Source: Firmicutes bacterium TM09-10 | Lineage (GTDB): Bacteria; Bacillota; Clostridia; Lachnospirales; Lachnospiraceae | Direction of reading: 5' to 3' | Assembly (NCBI GenBank): GCA_003481005.1 | Contig: QUKC01000015.1 | Coordinates: 1-64,000, forward strand | DNA length: 64,000 nt | Shown here: positions 34,903 through 42,486 of the stretch, in pieces | How positions within the stretch are numbered: position 1 is the stretch's first letter | How the letters are laid out: each line of letters starts with the position of its first letter | Position numbers and translations under genes: made by a program | The notes under the pieces: model-generated | Databases searched by the model: none | What the model saw: the letters and a program-made list of their open reading frames with translations, nothing else | Told to the model about the DNA's origin: nothing

Positions 34903-36768
34903 TTAGTTTGCCGGCTGTATCACTTCACTCCAGTTCGTGATCCCGATGACAGATTTTGCAAACTCTGTATAGCTGTTGGAATTTACCTGATCGATATTTT
35001 TGTAAACCTCGTAAATATATTTATGCTGTCCGCCCTGAGTAGACAGTCCCAATGCAAGTCCCTGTGCAATCTCTTCTCCCGCATCCGTCTGTCTGGACAA
35101 AAGGATCGCATTGATATAAGGATTGTTCTCTGCTGCATAGTAGGCATAGGCAAATGCCGCCGCCTGATTGATTTCTCCCTGGGAAGAGGAATATCCCAGC
35201 TCGCTCAGAATCACCGGGCGCACTTCGCCGTCCGCCGTCAGCATTTCTTCCTTCTGCAAAAAGTTCGTAATGACATTGATATTCTGCATTGTCACGATCG
35301 ACGTATTTTCCGAATTGGTAATCAGCTTCTGAATCTTGCCGGACGAATTCCAGAACGTCGTATTCGTCAGCGGATACGCATAGGGGTGATCTGCAAGTCC
35401 CCAGTCGATATTTCCCTCGGAGGAAATCACCTGGTTCATCGAAACCAGCAGGTCACGCACGTCATAGCTGTTCTTCGACGACAGATCCCGGTTCCACTGC
35501 TGATCCATCGAAACATAGACTCTCGCATTCGCGTTCATACTCTTGATGCTGTTGTAAAAAACGCGCACCGCGTTCGCATATTCCCTCGCATAGGTATCCA
35601 GATCGACGTACTGCATATAATTCCAATCAGAACGGACGTTGACCTCGTTGCCGACAATCCAGTTCATGACAATCCCGTGGTCATTATCCCGGTATCTCTG
35701 CGCCAAAAACGCGCCGACCGCTGCAAGCGTCTTCACGCCATCTGCTTCCGCTGCATTGAACGCATAATAATTAGCAGAGCCGCCCCGGGAAAGCGGATGG
35801 GTGAGCTCCGGATACGCGCTGCTCTTATTATTTAACAGAATCGCAGAAATCGTAATTCCCTTTGCCGTCAGCCTGGAAAAAATAGAATCATATTCCGCAA
35901 TCCGCTGACCGTTAAACGCATAGGTTCTGCCGTCGTATGTATAATAAACCGTAGGGAACAGGCCGTTTGTCGTCTCCCCGAGAATATTTCCGACCGGAAT
36001 ATTGTACGCCGCATGGTTGACATGCAGCTCATCCAGCTCATCCACCCGAAGCGGATCTACTAAAATCCCTTTAATCGAAGAACGCTGCGGATATGCCGCC
36101 TGATAGGACGCAAGTACCTCCGGGTTTGTCATATAGCAGGGATCACAGAGCGGAACATACGCATCCTTTAATTTTACCGCTACGACGAATTTCGACATCA
36201 GCCTGGAATCCACCTGATTTTCGTTGACATTTGCCGTCAGGGAAAATTCCTTGTCCTTCTGCACGGACGCGATCGGCTCTGCCCCGGCATCCAGCTCGGT
36301 ATCGTACATGTTCATTTTGAGCAGGTAAAAATTATCATCATCGCTCGCCGGCTTTTCCTCCACCGACGCCTTTACCGAAAAGGTTCCTGTCCCCTGCGCA
36401 ATTTTACAGGATTCCACTTTTACATAGCCGTCGATATTGTCCTCTGTCAGCTCGACAAGCATTTCGGTTTCCGTCTCCGTCTCCGTTTCTGTCTCCGTCT
36501 CCTGCGTCTCTTCTGTTTCTTCTATAGCAGCAGGAACTGTGCTTTCCTCTTCCGTCGTCGATTCCTGCGTGTTTTCCGCAATCAGCTCCTCTGTTACCCT
36601 CGTCGAATGCACCGCCCAGAATACCCCTCCACCGATCGCGCCCGCCGCTACAAGCACCAGCGCAACATAAATCGCTGTCAGTTGTCTGACTGCTTTCGGA
36701 TTTTTTCTTTTCCGGCTCCTCTTTTCTGCGTTCTGACTGTTCTGCCTCCCGTTTTTGTTTTCCTTCAC
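34903..36768 (-). CDS. Secreted/membrane-anchored DUF5722 protein
   Basis: About 621 aa from a GTG at 36768, chosen because GAGGAG lies four bases upstream. N-terminus: Lys/Arg/Asn-rich cytoplasmic stretch, one membrane helix (AIYVALVLVAAGAIGGGVFWAV, about residues 31-52), then an acidic Thr/Glu linker with ETETETETETE repeats. The large C-terminal part belongs to DUF5722, which resembles glycosidase TIM barrels (HGIVMNWIVGNEVNVRSDW; VILSELGYSS supplies the second Glu-like position). It probably acts on polysaccharide outside the cell. The gene converges on the LacI-type gene with a 13-bp gap. Confidence 0.75.
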   Translation of the reverse strand: MKENKNGRQNSQNAEKRSRKRKNPKAVRQLTAIYVALVLVAAGAIGGGVFWAVHSTRVTEELIAENTQESTTEEESTVPAAIEETEETQETETETETETETEMLVELTEDNIDGYVKVESCKIAQGTGTFSVKASVEEKPASDDDNFYLLKMNMYDTELDAGAEPIASVQKDKEFSLTANVNENQVDSRLMSKFVVAVKLKDAYVPLCDPCYMTNPEVLASYQAAYPQRSSIKGILVDPLRVDELDELHVNHAAYNIPVGNILGETTNGLFPTVYYTYDGRTYAFNGQRIAEYDSIFSRLTAKGITISAILLNNKSSAYPELTHPLSRGGSANYYAFNAAEADGVKTLAAVGAFLAQRYRDNDHGIVMNWIVGNEVNVRSDWNYMQYVDLDTYAREYANAVRVFYNSIKSMNANARVYVSMDQQWNRDLSSKNSYDVRDLLVSMNQVISSEGNIDWGLADHPYAYPLTNTTFWNSSGKIQKLITNSENTSIVTMQNINVITNFLQKEEMLTADGEVRPVILSELGYSSSQGEINQAAAFAYAYYAAENNPYINAILLSRQTDAGEEIAQGLALGLSTQGGQHKYIYEVYKNIDQVNSNSYTEFAKSVIGITNWSEVIQPAN

Positions 36769-37035
36769 AATACTCCTCTTTGCACCCATCCGGCTGCGGC
36801 CTGCTGCAACGGACTGAAACATGCGGCACCGAAAAAGTCGCGTCCTGCCATCGAAGCTGAGCCTTTCGCACAGCGCACATGCCATCCTTTTTCCCAAAAA
36901 ACATCTGATTTATATCATAGCATCATCAAAATCGCAATTGCAACAGGTTTTTCAGACAAATAGCGTACTTTGCGCCGTTTTTCCGGTATACAGCTGCGAA
37001 GAACTGAATTTTTCGAAAGAATGTTTGAAAATAAA
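36769..37035. other. Gene-free stretch upstream of the 37036 promoter
   Basis: No credible gene. Only AT-rich sequence before the strong promoter was seen. Confidence 0.35.
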
Positions 37036-37064
37036 TTGACTGAAAATACGGAAGATATTATAAT
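37036..37064 (+). promoter_or_regulatory. Strong sigma-A promoter
   Basis: TTGACT (37036-37041), exactly 17 bases, consensus TATAAT (37059-37064). Confidence 0.85.
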
Positions 37065-37070
37065 ATAGTC

Positions 37071-37172
37071 AGACAATACAATGCCAGGGTCAAAAGTTCT
37101 AAGCCCACATGAGCTTGCTCCTATGTGGGCGAAAAATCTTATGCCTCGGAAATATCAGCGAGGTACAAAAGA
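37071..37172 (+). ncRNA. Structured 5' leader of unknown class
   Basis: Starts about 7 bases after the -10. It holds a stem GCCCACAT / ATGTGGGC with an inner GAGC/GCTC, and a second stem CCTCG (37144-37148) / CGAGG (37159-37163). No T-run follows, so it is not a terminator. I do not recognise a known riboswitch. Confidence 0.45.
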
Positions 37173-37187
37173 AAAGAGGGTGAGCGT

Positions 37188-37535
37188 ATGATGGAATCGA
37201 TGATGATGGCTGCTGCAATTTTCCTTTTACTGGTGTTAGCAGACTTTTCACTGGCTGACACTCCGCAGGACCGAATCAGCGGAAGGATGTATGTACGGTT
37301 CTTATCTGGCTGGCAAACCGTATGCGCCGCATTTTCCAAAAAGGGGACGCTCGAAAAGTTCGATAATCCGGCAATCTGTCTCTCCGATCCACAGATTGCA
37401 TCCGGCGCTTCCGAGCCCCTCGCCGCTGTCGCAAAAGCAACCGCAAAGTATTCCTCTTACCAGTCGCGTCAGAGACACAGAAATACAGAATCGCTTCAGC
37501 GCAGACAATATAACCGGAAAATGATGGAAAATTAA
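37188..37535 (+). CDS. Small predicted membrane protein, unknown function
   Basis: 115 aa, family not recognised. The N-terminus MMESMMMAAAIFLLLVLADFSLADTPQDR has a hydrophobic stretch at about 7-22 that could be a signal or anchor. The remainder is basic and Ser/Gln-rich with SYQSRQRHRNTESLQRRQYNRK at the end. An RBS (GAGGGTG) precedes the ATG at 37188. It has its own strong promoter, a structured leader and a terminator. Confidence 0.55.
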   Translation: MMESMMMAAAIFLLLVLADFSLADTPQDRISGRMYVRFLSGWQTVCAAFSKKGTLEKFDNPAICLSDPQIASGASEPLAAVAKATAKYSSYQSRQRHRNTESLQRRQYNRKMMEN

Positions 37536-37546
37536 ATTTGATAACA

Positions 37547-37587
37547 GACTGCCGCTCAGTCCTCTGCGGATTGAGCGGCAGTTTTTT
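37547..37587 (+). terminator. Terminator after the 115-aa gene
   Basis: CTGCCGCTCA / TGAGCGGCAG stem followed by TTTTTT. Confidence 0.9.
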
Positions 37588-37648
37588 GACGTTAAAGCAA
37601 ATATTCACCAAAAACATCCTGAAAACAAAATACACAGCTTCCAAAGTT

Positions 37649-37885
37649 TCAGGAATCTGCCTGAAACAGTTCCTCATACCCAACCTGATAAAGCTCTTTC
37701 AATGCATTCAGCTCGCTGATGCGGATGTTGTATTTGTTCTGCTCGATCTTTTTATAAATGTCCGTCGTCATGTACACGCCCCGCTCACACAGAATCGCCG
37801 CCACCTGCGACTGGCTGTAACCGGCGTCCTGCCGGAGTTTTCTGAGATTCTGACCGATTCCAATTGGCTCCTGCTTTAATTTCAT
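37649..37885 (-). CDS. XRE family HTH protein (second of a pair)
   Basis: 78-aa single-domain HTH protein: IGIGQNLRKLRQDAGYSQSQVAAILCERGVYMTTDIYKKIEQNKYNIRISELNALKELYQV. The recognition helix lies in VYMTTDIYKKIEQNK. Its start overlaps the previous gene's stop by four bases, so the pair is translated together. It resembles its neighbour in length and fold, which suggests duplication. The target is unknown. Confidence 0.85.
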   Translation of the reverse strand: MKLKQEPIGIGQNLRKLRQDAGYSQSQVAAILCERGVYMTTDIYKKIEQNKYNIRISELNALKELYQVGYEELFQADS

Positions 37886-38139
37886 CGGTCACCGCCTTTT
37901 TCCTGTTGCACGAAAAAGTCATCAAACGAGTCCACCTCATAGACCTGTTTGAAGGCAAGTAATACACTGATGCGAATATTATGATGTCCGGATTCCATCT
38001 GCGAAATAATTTCACGGCTCATGGAGATTCCCATCAGCTCCAGCTGTGCTGCAGCCCGTTCCTGTGAATATCCGGCACGTTTTCGCAAAATGCGCAGATT
38101 CTCCCCGATCGAGACATCCTGAGATAGTTTGGTAGACAT
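37882..38139 (-). CDS. XRE family HTH protein (first of a pair)
   Basis: 85-aa HTH protein: VSIGENLRILRKRAGYSQERAAAQLELMGISMSREIISQMESGHHNIRISVLLAFKQVYEVDSFDDFF. It resembles the neighbouring 78-aa protein. Two palindromes with TTGGAA/TTCCAA arms lie 25 and 75 bp upstream, as expected for an autoregulated repressor. No toxin or phage gene adjoins, so this is probably a chromosomal regulator pair rather than part of a toxin-antitoxin module. Confidence 0.87.
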   Translation of the reverse strand: MSTKLSQDVSIGENLRILRKRAGYSQERAAAQLELMGISMSREIISQMESGHHNIRISVLLAFKQVYEVDSFDDFFVQQEKGGDR

Positions 38140-38164
38140 AGATTGCGGCTCCCATCTGAAATAC

Positions 38165-38182
38165 TGGAATAAAACCGTTCCA
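38165..38182. promoter_or_regulatory. Operator-like palindrome A upstream of XRE pair
   Basis: TGGAATAAAACCGTTCCA with arms TGGAA/TTCCA. Centre lies 50 bp from palindrome B. Confidence 0.55.
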
Positions 38183-38213
38183 ATTTTTAGTTTACAAATT
38201 TTCCGACAGGATA

Positions 38214-38233
38214 TTGGAACGAAAACATTCCAA
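38214..38233. promoter_or_regulatory. Operator-like palindrome B upstream of XRE pair
   Basis: TTGGAACGAAAACATTCCAA with arms TTGGAA/TTCCAA and an 8-base centre. Confidence 0.55.
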
Positions 38234-38286
38234 TTTTGCCATTCTATTTTTCTAAAAATAAATTTGAAATTTTTTTACGAAAAAGC

Positions 38287-38315
38287 TTGCCAAACGTAAG
38301 AAGCTGTGTTATTAT
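38287..38315 (+). promoter_or_regulatory. Promoter of tRNA-Gly
   Basis: TTGCCA (38287-38292), 17 bases, TATTAT (38310-38315), about 40 bases before the tRNA. Confidence 0.6.
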
Positions 38316-38353
38316 AAATTTCGTCGCTGAGATACATCAGTGAGAGATAAAAT

Positions 38354-38426
38354 GCGACAGTAGTACAGTTGGTAGTACGCCACCTTGCCAAGGTGGAGGT
38401 CGCGGGTTCGAGCCCCGTCTGTCGCT
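38354..38426 (+). tRNA. tRNA-Gly (GCC)
   Basis: Complete cloverleaf of 73 nt: acceptor GCGACAG / CTGTCGC, D arm with AGTTGGTAGTAC, anticodon stem-loop CACCT TGCC AAGGTG with anticodon GCC, and T arm GCGGGTTCGAGCCCCGT. No encoded CCA. Confidence 0.95.
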
Positions 38427-38443
38427 CTTCTAAAAAGCCAGTA

Positions 38444-38487
38444 AACAATAGAATGCACGCTTTGCGGGCATTCTATTGTCATGAATA
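38444..38487. repeat. CAATAGAATG hairpin (family A, copy 2)
   Basis: Arms CAATAGAATG (38446-38455) / CATTCTATTG (38469-38478), then TCATGAAT. Same inner sequence style as the other copies. Confidence 0.75.
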
Positions 38488-38524
38488 AGCGGTTTCCGAG
38501 GATTCGGAAGCCGTTTATTTTGTT
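38484..38524 (+). terminator. Terminator after tRNA-Gly
   Basis: 16-bp stem AATAAGCGGTTTCCGA / TCGGAAGCCGTTTATT (two G-U pairs) followed by TTG. Confidence 0.75.
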
Positions 38525-38702
38525 TCAAAATTCTTTTTGCAAAAGTTTTTATTTTTCATGTGCCATACTCAGGAACCCATTCTCTTCTGCTATCAGTATC
38601 CCGTGGCACCGTACTAGCGCTTTGCATCGCTAAAATTTTATACAAACTTTAGAACTAAAACATTTTCTTCCTATACAAACTTCCAAAATTCCAGATTACG
38701 CA
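38525..38702. other. Gene-free stretch between tRNA-Gly and the T-box promoter
   Basis: AT-rich, no gene, no further structure recognised. Confidence 0.4.
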
Positions 38703-38731
38703 TTGACAATTTTTTTTCCCGGAACTAGAAT
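38703..38731 (+). promoter_or_regulatory. Promoter of the T-box/cstA transcript
   Basis: TTGACA (38703-38708), 17 bases, TAGAAT (38726-38731). Confidence 0.85.
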
Positions 38732-38737
38732 GGCAAC

Positions 38738-38990
38738 AATTCAACATGCAAATGCAGTGAGCAGGACATGACATTTAGAGTTAATCTGTTTCCAGAGAGC
38801 CGCCATTGATGGAAGGTGGCAACAGGTTCCAAATGCCCTCGCCTGTCAGCAGTTCTGGTGAACGTTTTTCCAGTAGTCAGAACCGGAATCCCTCCGTTAC
38901 AGGGGAGCACATTGACCGGATCAAATGCCGGGAGCTGTGACCGAGAGGCTGCTTTTTGCAGCAAAAGAAGTGGTAACGCGGAGTTTATAT
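38738..38990 (+). promoter_or_regulatory. T-box riboswitch, specifier best read as CUC (leucine)
   Basis: The hallmark T-box sequence AGTGGTAACGCGG (about 38969-38981) precedes the terminator. Stem I is recognisable: AGAGAGC bulge region, stem GCCGCC/GGTGGC, stem CTGTT/AACAG, stem CATTT/AAATG, then a loop and stem GCAGG (38761-38765) / CCTGT (38842-38846). In the 3' strand of that loop the codon just before the purine and lower stem is CTC (38838-38840). The UGGU in the antiterminator fits a tRNA with discriminator A, as in leucine tRNA. Codon assignment is by hand folding. Confidence 0.85.
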
Positions 38991-39038
38991 GCCTTCGTCT
39001 TCTATTCCCCGAAAGGGATAAAGACGAAGGCTTTTTTT
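38991..39038 (+). terminator. T-box regulated terminator
   Basis: GCCTTCGTCTT / AAGACGAAGGC stem followed by TTTTTTTG. Confidence 0.92.
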
Positions 39039-39180
39039 GTTGCAGCGACAGGAAAACGAATTCGGGCTGTCCGATATTCACCGCGCCCGAACAAATCCTA
39101 TCCCCCTGCAGAAAAACTCCGGGCAGGTCGCCCACGCACTGCCATGTTGAGCATTCTAACGAAAGAGAGGAACCTATCTC

Positions 39181-40881
39181 ATGAACACACTTGCAATCGT
39201 TTTAATCGCAGCCGTATGCCTTGCAGCCGCTTATCTGCTGTATGGCCGCTGGCTCGCAAACAAATGGGGCATCGACCCTGCTGCTAAAACACCTGCCCAG
39301 GTCCACGAGGACGGGCAGGACTACGTTCCGACAAAAGGCTCTACCGTCTTCTGTCACCAGTTTTCATCCATCGCAGGCGCAGGCCCTGTTACCGGTGCAA
39401 TTCAGGCCGCTGCATTCGGCTGGCTCCCGGTTCTTCTGTGGGTACTTCTTGGCGGCATCTTCTTCGGTGCTGTTACTGACTTCGGTGCTTTGTATGCCAG
39501 CGTCAAAAACGCCGGCAAATCCATCGGTCTGCTGATCGAAAAGTACATCGGTAAACTCGGCAGAAAGCTTTTCCTGCTGTTCTGCTGGCTATTCACTCTG
39601 CTGGTTATCGCAGCATTCGCCGATATGGTAGCCGGAACCTTCAACGCATTTACAACCGTTGACGGACAGGTACAGCTTTCCGAGGCTGCCAGACCGAACG
39701 GTGCTGCCGGTACCATTTCCCTGCTTTTTATCTTATTCGCTATGGTATTTGGCGTACTGCAGAAGAAATTCAACCTTTCCGGCTGGAAAGCAACCGTTGT
39801 AGGTCTTGTCTGCACCATAGCAGCTCTGGCAATCGGTATGGCTCTTCCGATCACCGCCGGAAAAGATACCTGGACTTACATCACCTTTGTTTATATCTTC
39901 TTCGCAGCAGTTCTTCCGATCTGGCTGCTCAAACAGCCCCGTGATATGATGACCACTTACATGTTCATTGGCATGATCGTCGGCGCTGTTCTCGGACTGC
40001 TCGTTGCACATCCGACCATGAACCTGCCTGTTTATACAGGATTTACAAATGAAAAGCTCGGAAACATGTTTCCGATCCTGTTCGTAACCGTTGCCTGCGG
40101 TGCGATCTCCGGCTTCCACAGCCTGGTATCCTCCGACACTTCTTCCAAGACAATCGCAAATGAAAAGGATATGCTCAAGGTTGGTTACGGCGCAATGGTT
40201 CTTGAAAGCCTTCTGGCCGTTGTCGCTCTCTGCGTTGCAGGTGCTGCTGCATCTGCTGACGGCACACCGGCTGCAGGCACCCCGTTCCAGGTATTCTCCA
40301 ACGGCGTTGCAGGCTTCCTGGAAATGTTCGGTATCCCGCTTTATGTTGCCCAGTGCTTCATGACCATGTGTGTATCCGCACTTGCCCTGACCAGCCTGGA
40401 TGCAGTTGCAAGAATCGGTCGTATGAGCTTCCAGGAACTGTTCTCTGTTGATGATATGGCTTCTGCTCCGGTATGGAGAAAGGTTCTGTGCAACAAATAC
40501 TTCTCCACCGTTTTAACCCTGCTGTGCGGCTTCGTTCTGACCCGTATCGGCTATGCAAACATCTGGCCGCTGTTCGGTTCTGCGAACCAGCTGCTCTCCG
40601 CCCTGGTACTTGTAACGCTGTGCGTATTCCTGAAGGTTACAGGCCGCAGCAACAAGATGCTGTTCCCTCCGCTGGTAATCATGCTTTGCGTAACCGGCAC
40701 CGCACTGGTACAGCGCACAATCGCTCTGGCAAAAGCGTATGCGGCAGGCTCTGCTACCTTCCTGGTAGAAGGACTGCAGCTGATCATTGCAATCCTGCTG
40801 ATCGTCCTTGGACTGACCATCGTAATCAACTCCCTGCGTTCCTACTTCGCAGCGTCCAGGAATTCTGAAAAAGCTGCATAA
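39181..40881 (+). CDS. cstA: Carbon starvation protein CstA family transporter
   Basis: 566-aa integral membrane protein with about 16 hydrophobic segments. Motifs of the CstA family: FCHQFSSIAGAGPVTGAIQAAAFGWLPVLLWVLLGG near the N-terminus, GFHSLVSSDTSSKTI and LFGSANQLLSALVLV. CstA relatives carry peptides or pyruvate (E. coli CstA and BtsT). It lies downstream of a T-box and its terminator, so uncharged tRNA should raise expression. This points to an amino-acid or peptide import role here. An RBS (GAGAGGAACC) precedes the ATG. Shorter than the E. coli protein (about 700 aa), typical of Firmicutes. Confidence 0.92.
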   Translation: MNTLAIVLIAAVCLAAAYLLYGRWLANKWGIDPAAKTPAQVHEDGQDYVPTKGSTVFCHQFSSIAGAGPVTGAIQAAAFGWLPVLLWVLLGGIFFGAVTDFGALYASVKNAGKSIGLLIEKYIGKLGRKLFLLFCWLFTLLVIAAFADMVAGTFNAFTTVDGQVQLSEAARPNGAAGTISLLFILFAMVFGVLQKKFNLSGWKATVVGLVCTIAALAIGMALPITAGKDTWTYITFVYIFFAAVLPIWLLKQPRDMMTTYMFIGMIVGAVLGLLVAHPTMNLPVYTGFTNEKLGNMFPILFVTVACGAISGFHSLVSSDTSSKTIANEKDMLKVGYGAMVLESLLAVVALCVAGAAASADGTPAAGTPFQVFSNGVAGFLEMFGIPLYVAQCFMTMCVSALALTSLDAVARIGRMSFQELFSVDDMASAPVWRKVLCNKYFSTVLTLLCGFVLTRIGYANIWPLFGSANQLLSALVLVTLCVFLKVTGRSNKMLFPPLVIMLCVTGTALVQRTIALAKAYAAGSATFLVEGLQLIIAILLIVLGLTIVINSLRSYFAASRNSEKAA

Positions 40882-40895
40882 AACAGCTGCTAAAA

Positions 40896-41021
40896 TAGAA
40901 TGTGCCTTGGCACATTCTCGCGCCGAGGCGCGGTTGCTTCAGCAACCATCTACCACTGCGCCGAGTGCGCATCCTAAGCGGAGCGTTTTTATTTCATAGG
41001 ACGCATTTTCCTATGAAATGA
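40896..41021. repeat. Mosaic palindromic repeat family B, copy 2
   Basis: Matches 12855-12984 nearly throughout, including the final TTTCATAGG/CCTATGAAA stem. It sits between the cstA stop and its terminator. Confidence 0.85.
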
Positions 41022-41028
41022 AAAAAAT

Positions 41029-41083
41029 ACCCGTCGGAATCGAGGTTCCCCTGTGAGCCGATTCCGACGGGTATCTTTTTTTG
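41029..41083 (+). terminator. Bidirectional terminator between cstA and ctpA
   Basis: 14-bp stem ACCCGTCGGAATCG / CGATTCCGACGGGT, T-run on the + side and a run of A on the left that gives T on the minus strand. Confidence 0.9.
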
Positions 41084-41118
41084 TAACTGTGAGGGTACTG
41101 AACAGTTACCATTTTTCT

Positions 41119-42321
41119 TTATTCTGCCATCTTTTCCTGAAGCACTTCCATCGCTTTATTCAGCTGATTGTCCGTACCGTCTTCCACATATGCCTGAGCA
41201 TCAAATTCAACCTCCACATCCGGTTCAATACCAATCTTATGGATGTTGTTGCCCTTCGGCGTGTAATACTTGCTGACTGTAAGCTTCACTGCGGAATTAT
41301 CGGTAAGCTGCATAATCCGCTGTACAATGCCTTTTCCGTAAGTCGTCGTTCCAACCAGAGTTCCGATTCCGTAATCCTTTACTGCGCCGGACATAATCTC
41401 CGAAGCGGAAGCGCTGTTTCCGTCTACGAGGACAACGAGCGGAACCTCTAACGGATTCGTACCATCGCAGGAGTATTCTTCCCGGTTTCCGTATTTATCC
41501 TCCGTGTATACAATCAGTCCTTTCGGGAGCAGCTCCCGGCAGATATCGCATACCGTCGAAAGGTTTCCGCCCGGATTTCCTCTCAGATCGATAATCAGAC
41601 CTTCCATGCCTTCAGAACGGGCATTGTCCAGGGCTTCCGTAAACTGATCCAGCGTCACATCGTCGAACTCCTGAATCTGGATGTAAGCCATGCTGTCATC
41701 CAGCATCTTTGACGTAACCGTTTCGTTTGCGAGCTTACGCCGAACCACATCAAATTCCAGATAATTGCTCTCGCCGCTGCGGATCACCGTCAGGTGCACG
41801 GTTGTGCCTTCCTCACCCCGGATCAACGCGACTGCGGAAGAAAGATCCATTCCCTGCAGCTCCGTATCATCCGCCTTATACAAAAGGTCGTTTGCCATCA
41901 GCCCGGCTTCCTCCGCCGGCGTTCCTGAAATTACGCTTGCAATCTTCGGAAGCTGCGTTTCGGTATCCAACGAAACCCTTGCGCCGATTCCGTAGTAGAT
42001 GCCCTGCGTCTTTTCCTGCAGCGTTTCCAGCTCATCCGCTGTATAATAAACGGAATACGGATCGCCCAACGCATCCAGAAGTCCTTTGTATACCCCCTGC
42101 TCCAAATCCTCTGCGCTGACGTCCTCGAGATAATAATCGTCGATCATTCCTTCCAGCACATTGACCTTTTCCATCGTCGTCTTGTTGCCGACCTCTTCCA
42201 GGGAGCTACCGTTCTTCGTTCCCTGATACAGGGTCACGCCGACAAATGCGCATCCACCAACTGCAAGGGTCAGGACTGCCCCGGCAATCAGGCCGCCTGC
42301 AAAAACTCTCTTATTCTCCAT
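41119..42321 (-). CDS. S41 family C-terminal processing peptidase
   Basis: About 400-aa carboxyl-terminal processing protease. N-terminal membrane anchor at about 5-30 (VFAGGLIAGAVLTLAVGGCAFVGVTLY). The PDZ domain (about 95-175, GIGARVSLDTETQLPKIASVISGTPAEEAGL) is followed by the catalytic domain with the Ser in DGNSASASEIMSGA and Lys in TTTYGKGIVQ. The start at 42321 follows GGAGA; the frame 15 bases longer lacks an RBS. It is last in ftsE-ftsX-M23-ctpA, so it may process secreted proteins in cell division. Confidence 0.92.
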   Translation of the reverse strand: MENKRVFAGGLIAGAVLTLAVGGCAFVGVTLYQGTKNGSSLEEVGNKTTMEKVNVLEGMIDDYYLEDVSAEDLEQGVYKGLLDALGDPYSVYYTADELETLQEKTQGIYYGIGARVSLDTETQLPKIASVISGTPAEEAGLMANDLLYKADDTELQGMDLSSAVALIRGEEGTTVHLTVIRSGESNYLEFDVVRRKLANETVTSKMLDDSMAYIQIQEFDDVTLDQFTEALDNARSEGMEGLIIDLRGNPGGNLSTVCDICRELLPKGLIVYTEDKYGNREEYSCDGTNPLEVPLVVLVDGNSASASEIMSGAVKDYGIGTLVGTTTYGKGIVQRIMQLTDNSAVKLTVSKYYTPKGNNIHKIGIEPDVEVEFDAQAYVEDGTDNQLNKAMEVLQEKMAE

Positions 42322-42438
42322 TGATGTCTTCTCCATATTGATGCTATTTCATTCATTTTATGTTTGCCGAAATCATTCGAAATCCGCTGATTTACTGTGT
42401 AAATCGCTACTTTCTCATGATTTAACGGGAACGTCAGA

Positions 42439-42471
42439 CATAAAATTGGATGCAAGCATCCATTTTATGTT
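42439..42471. repeat. Perfect hairpin between the M23 gene and ctpA
   Basis: Stem ACATAAAAT.GGATG / CATCCATTTTATGT with a 4-base loop, plus a direct repeat CATTTTATGTT.GCCG at 42355 and 42461. No T-run. Confidence 0.55.
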
Positions 42472-42486
42472 CGCCGTTCCCTCGGC

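Noticed and set aside
34825..35835. + strand frame of 336 codons
   Set aside because: Antisense to the DUF5722 gene and overlapping the end of the LacI-type gene; rich in Arg/Ile/Leu with no motif.
36437..36560. Short tandem repeat suggesting a phase-variable tract or CRISPR
   Set aside because: It is the coding repeat for the Glu-Thr linker of the DUF5722 protein, in frame and short.
37071..37172. c-di-GMP or other known riboswitch
   Set aside because: The stems are present but none of the conserved cores I know could be matched, so it is left as unclassified.
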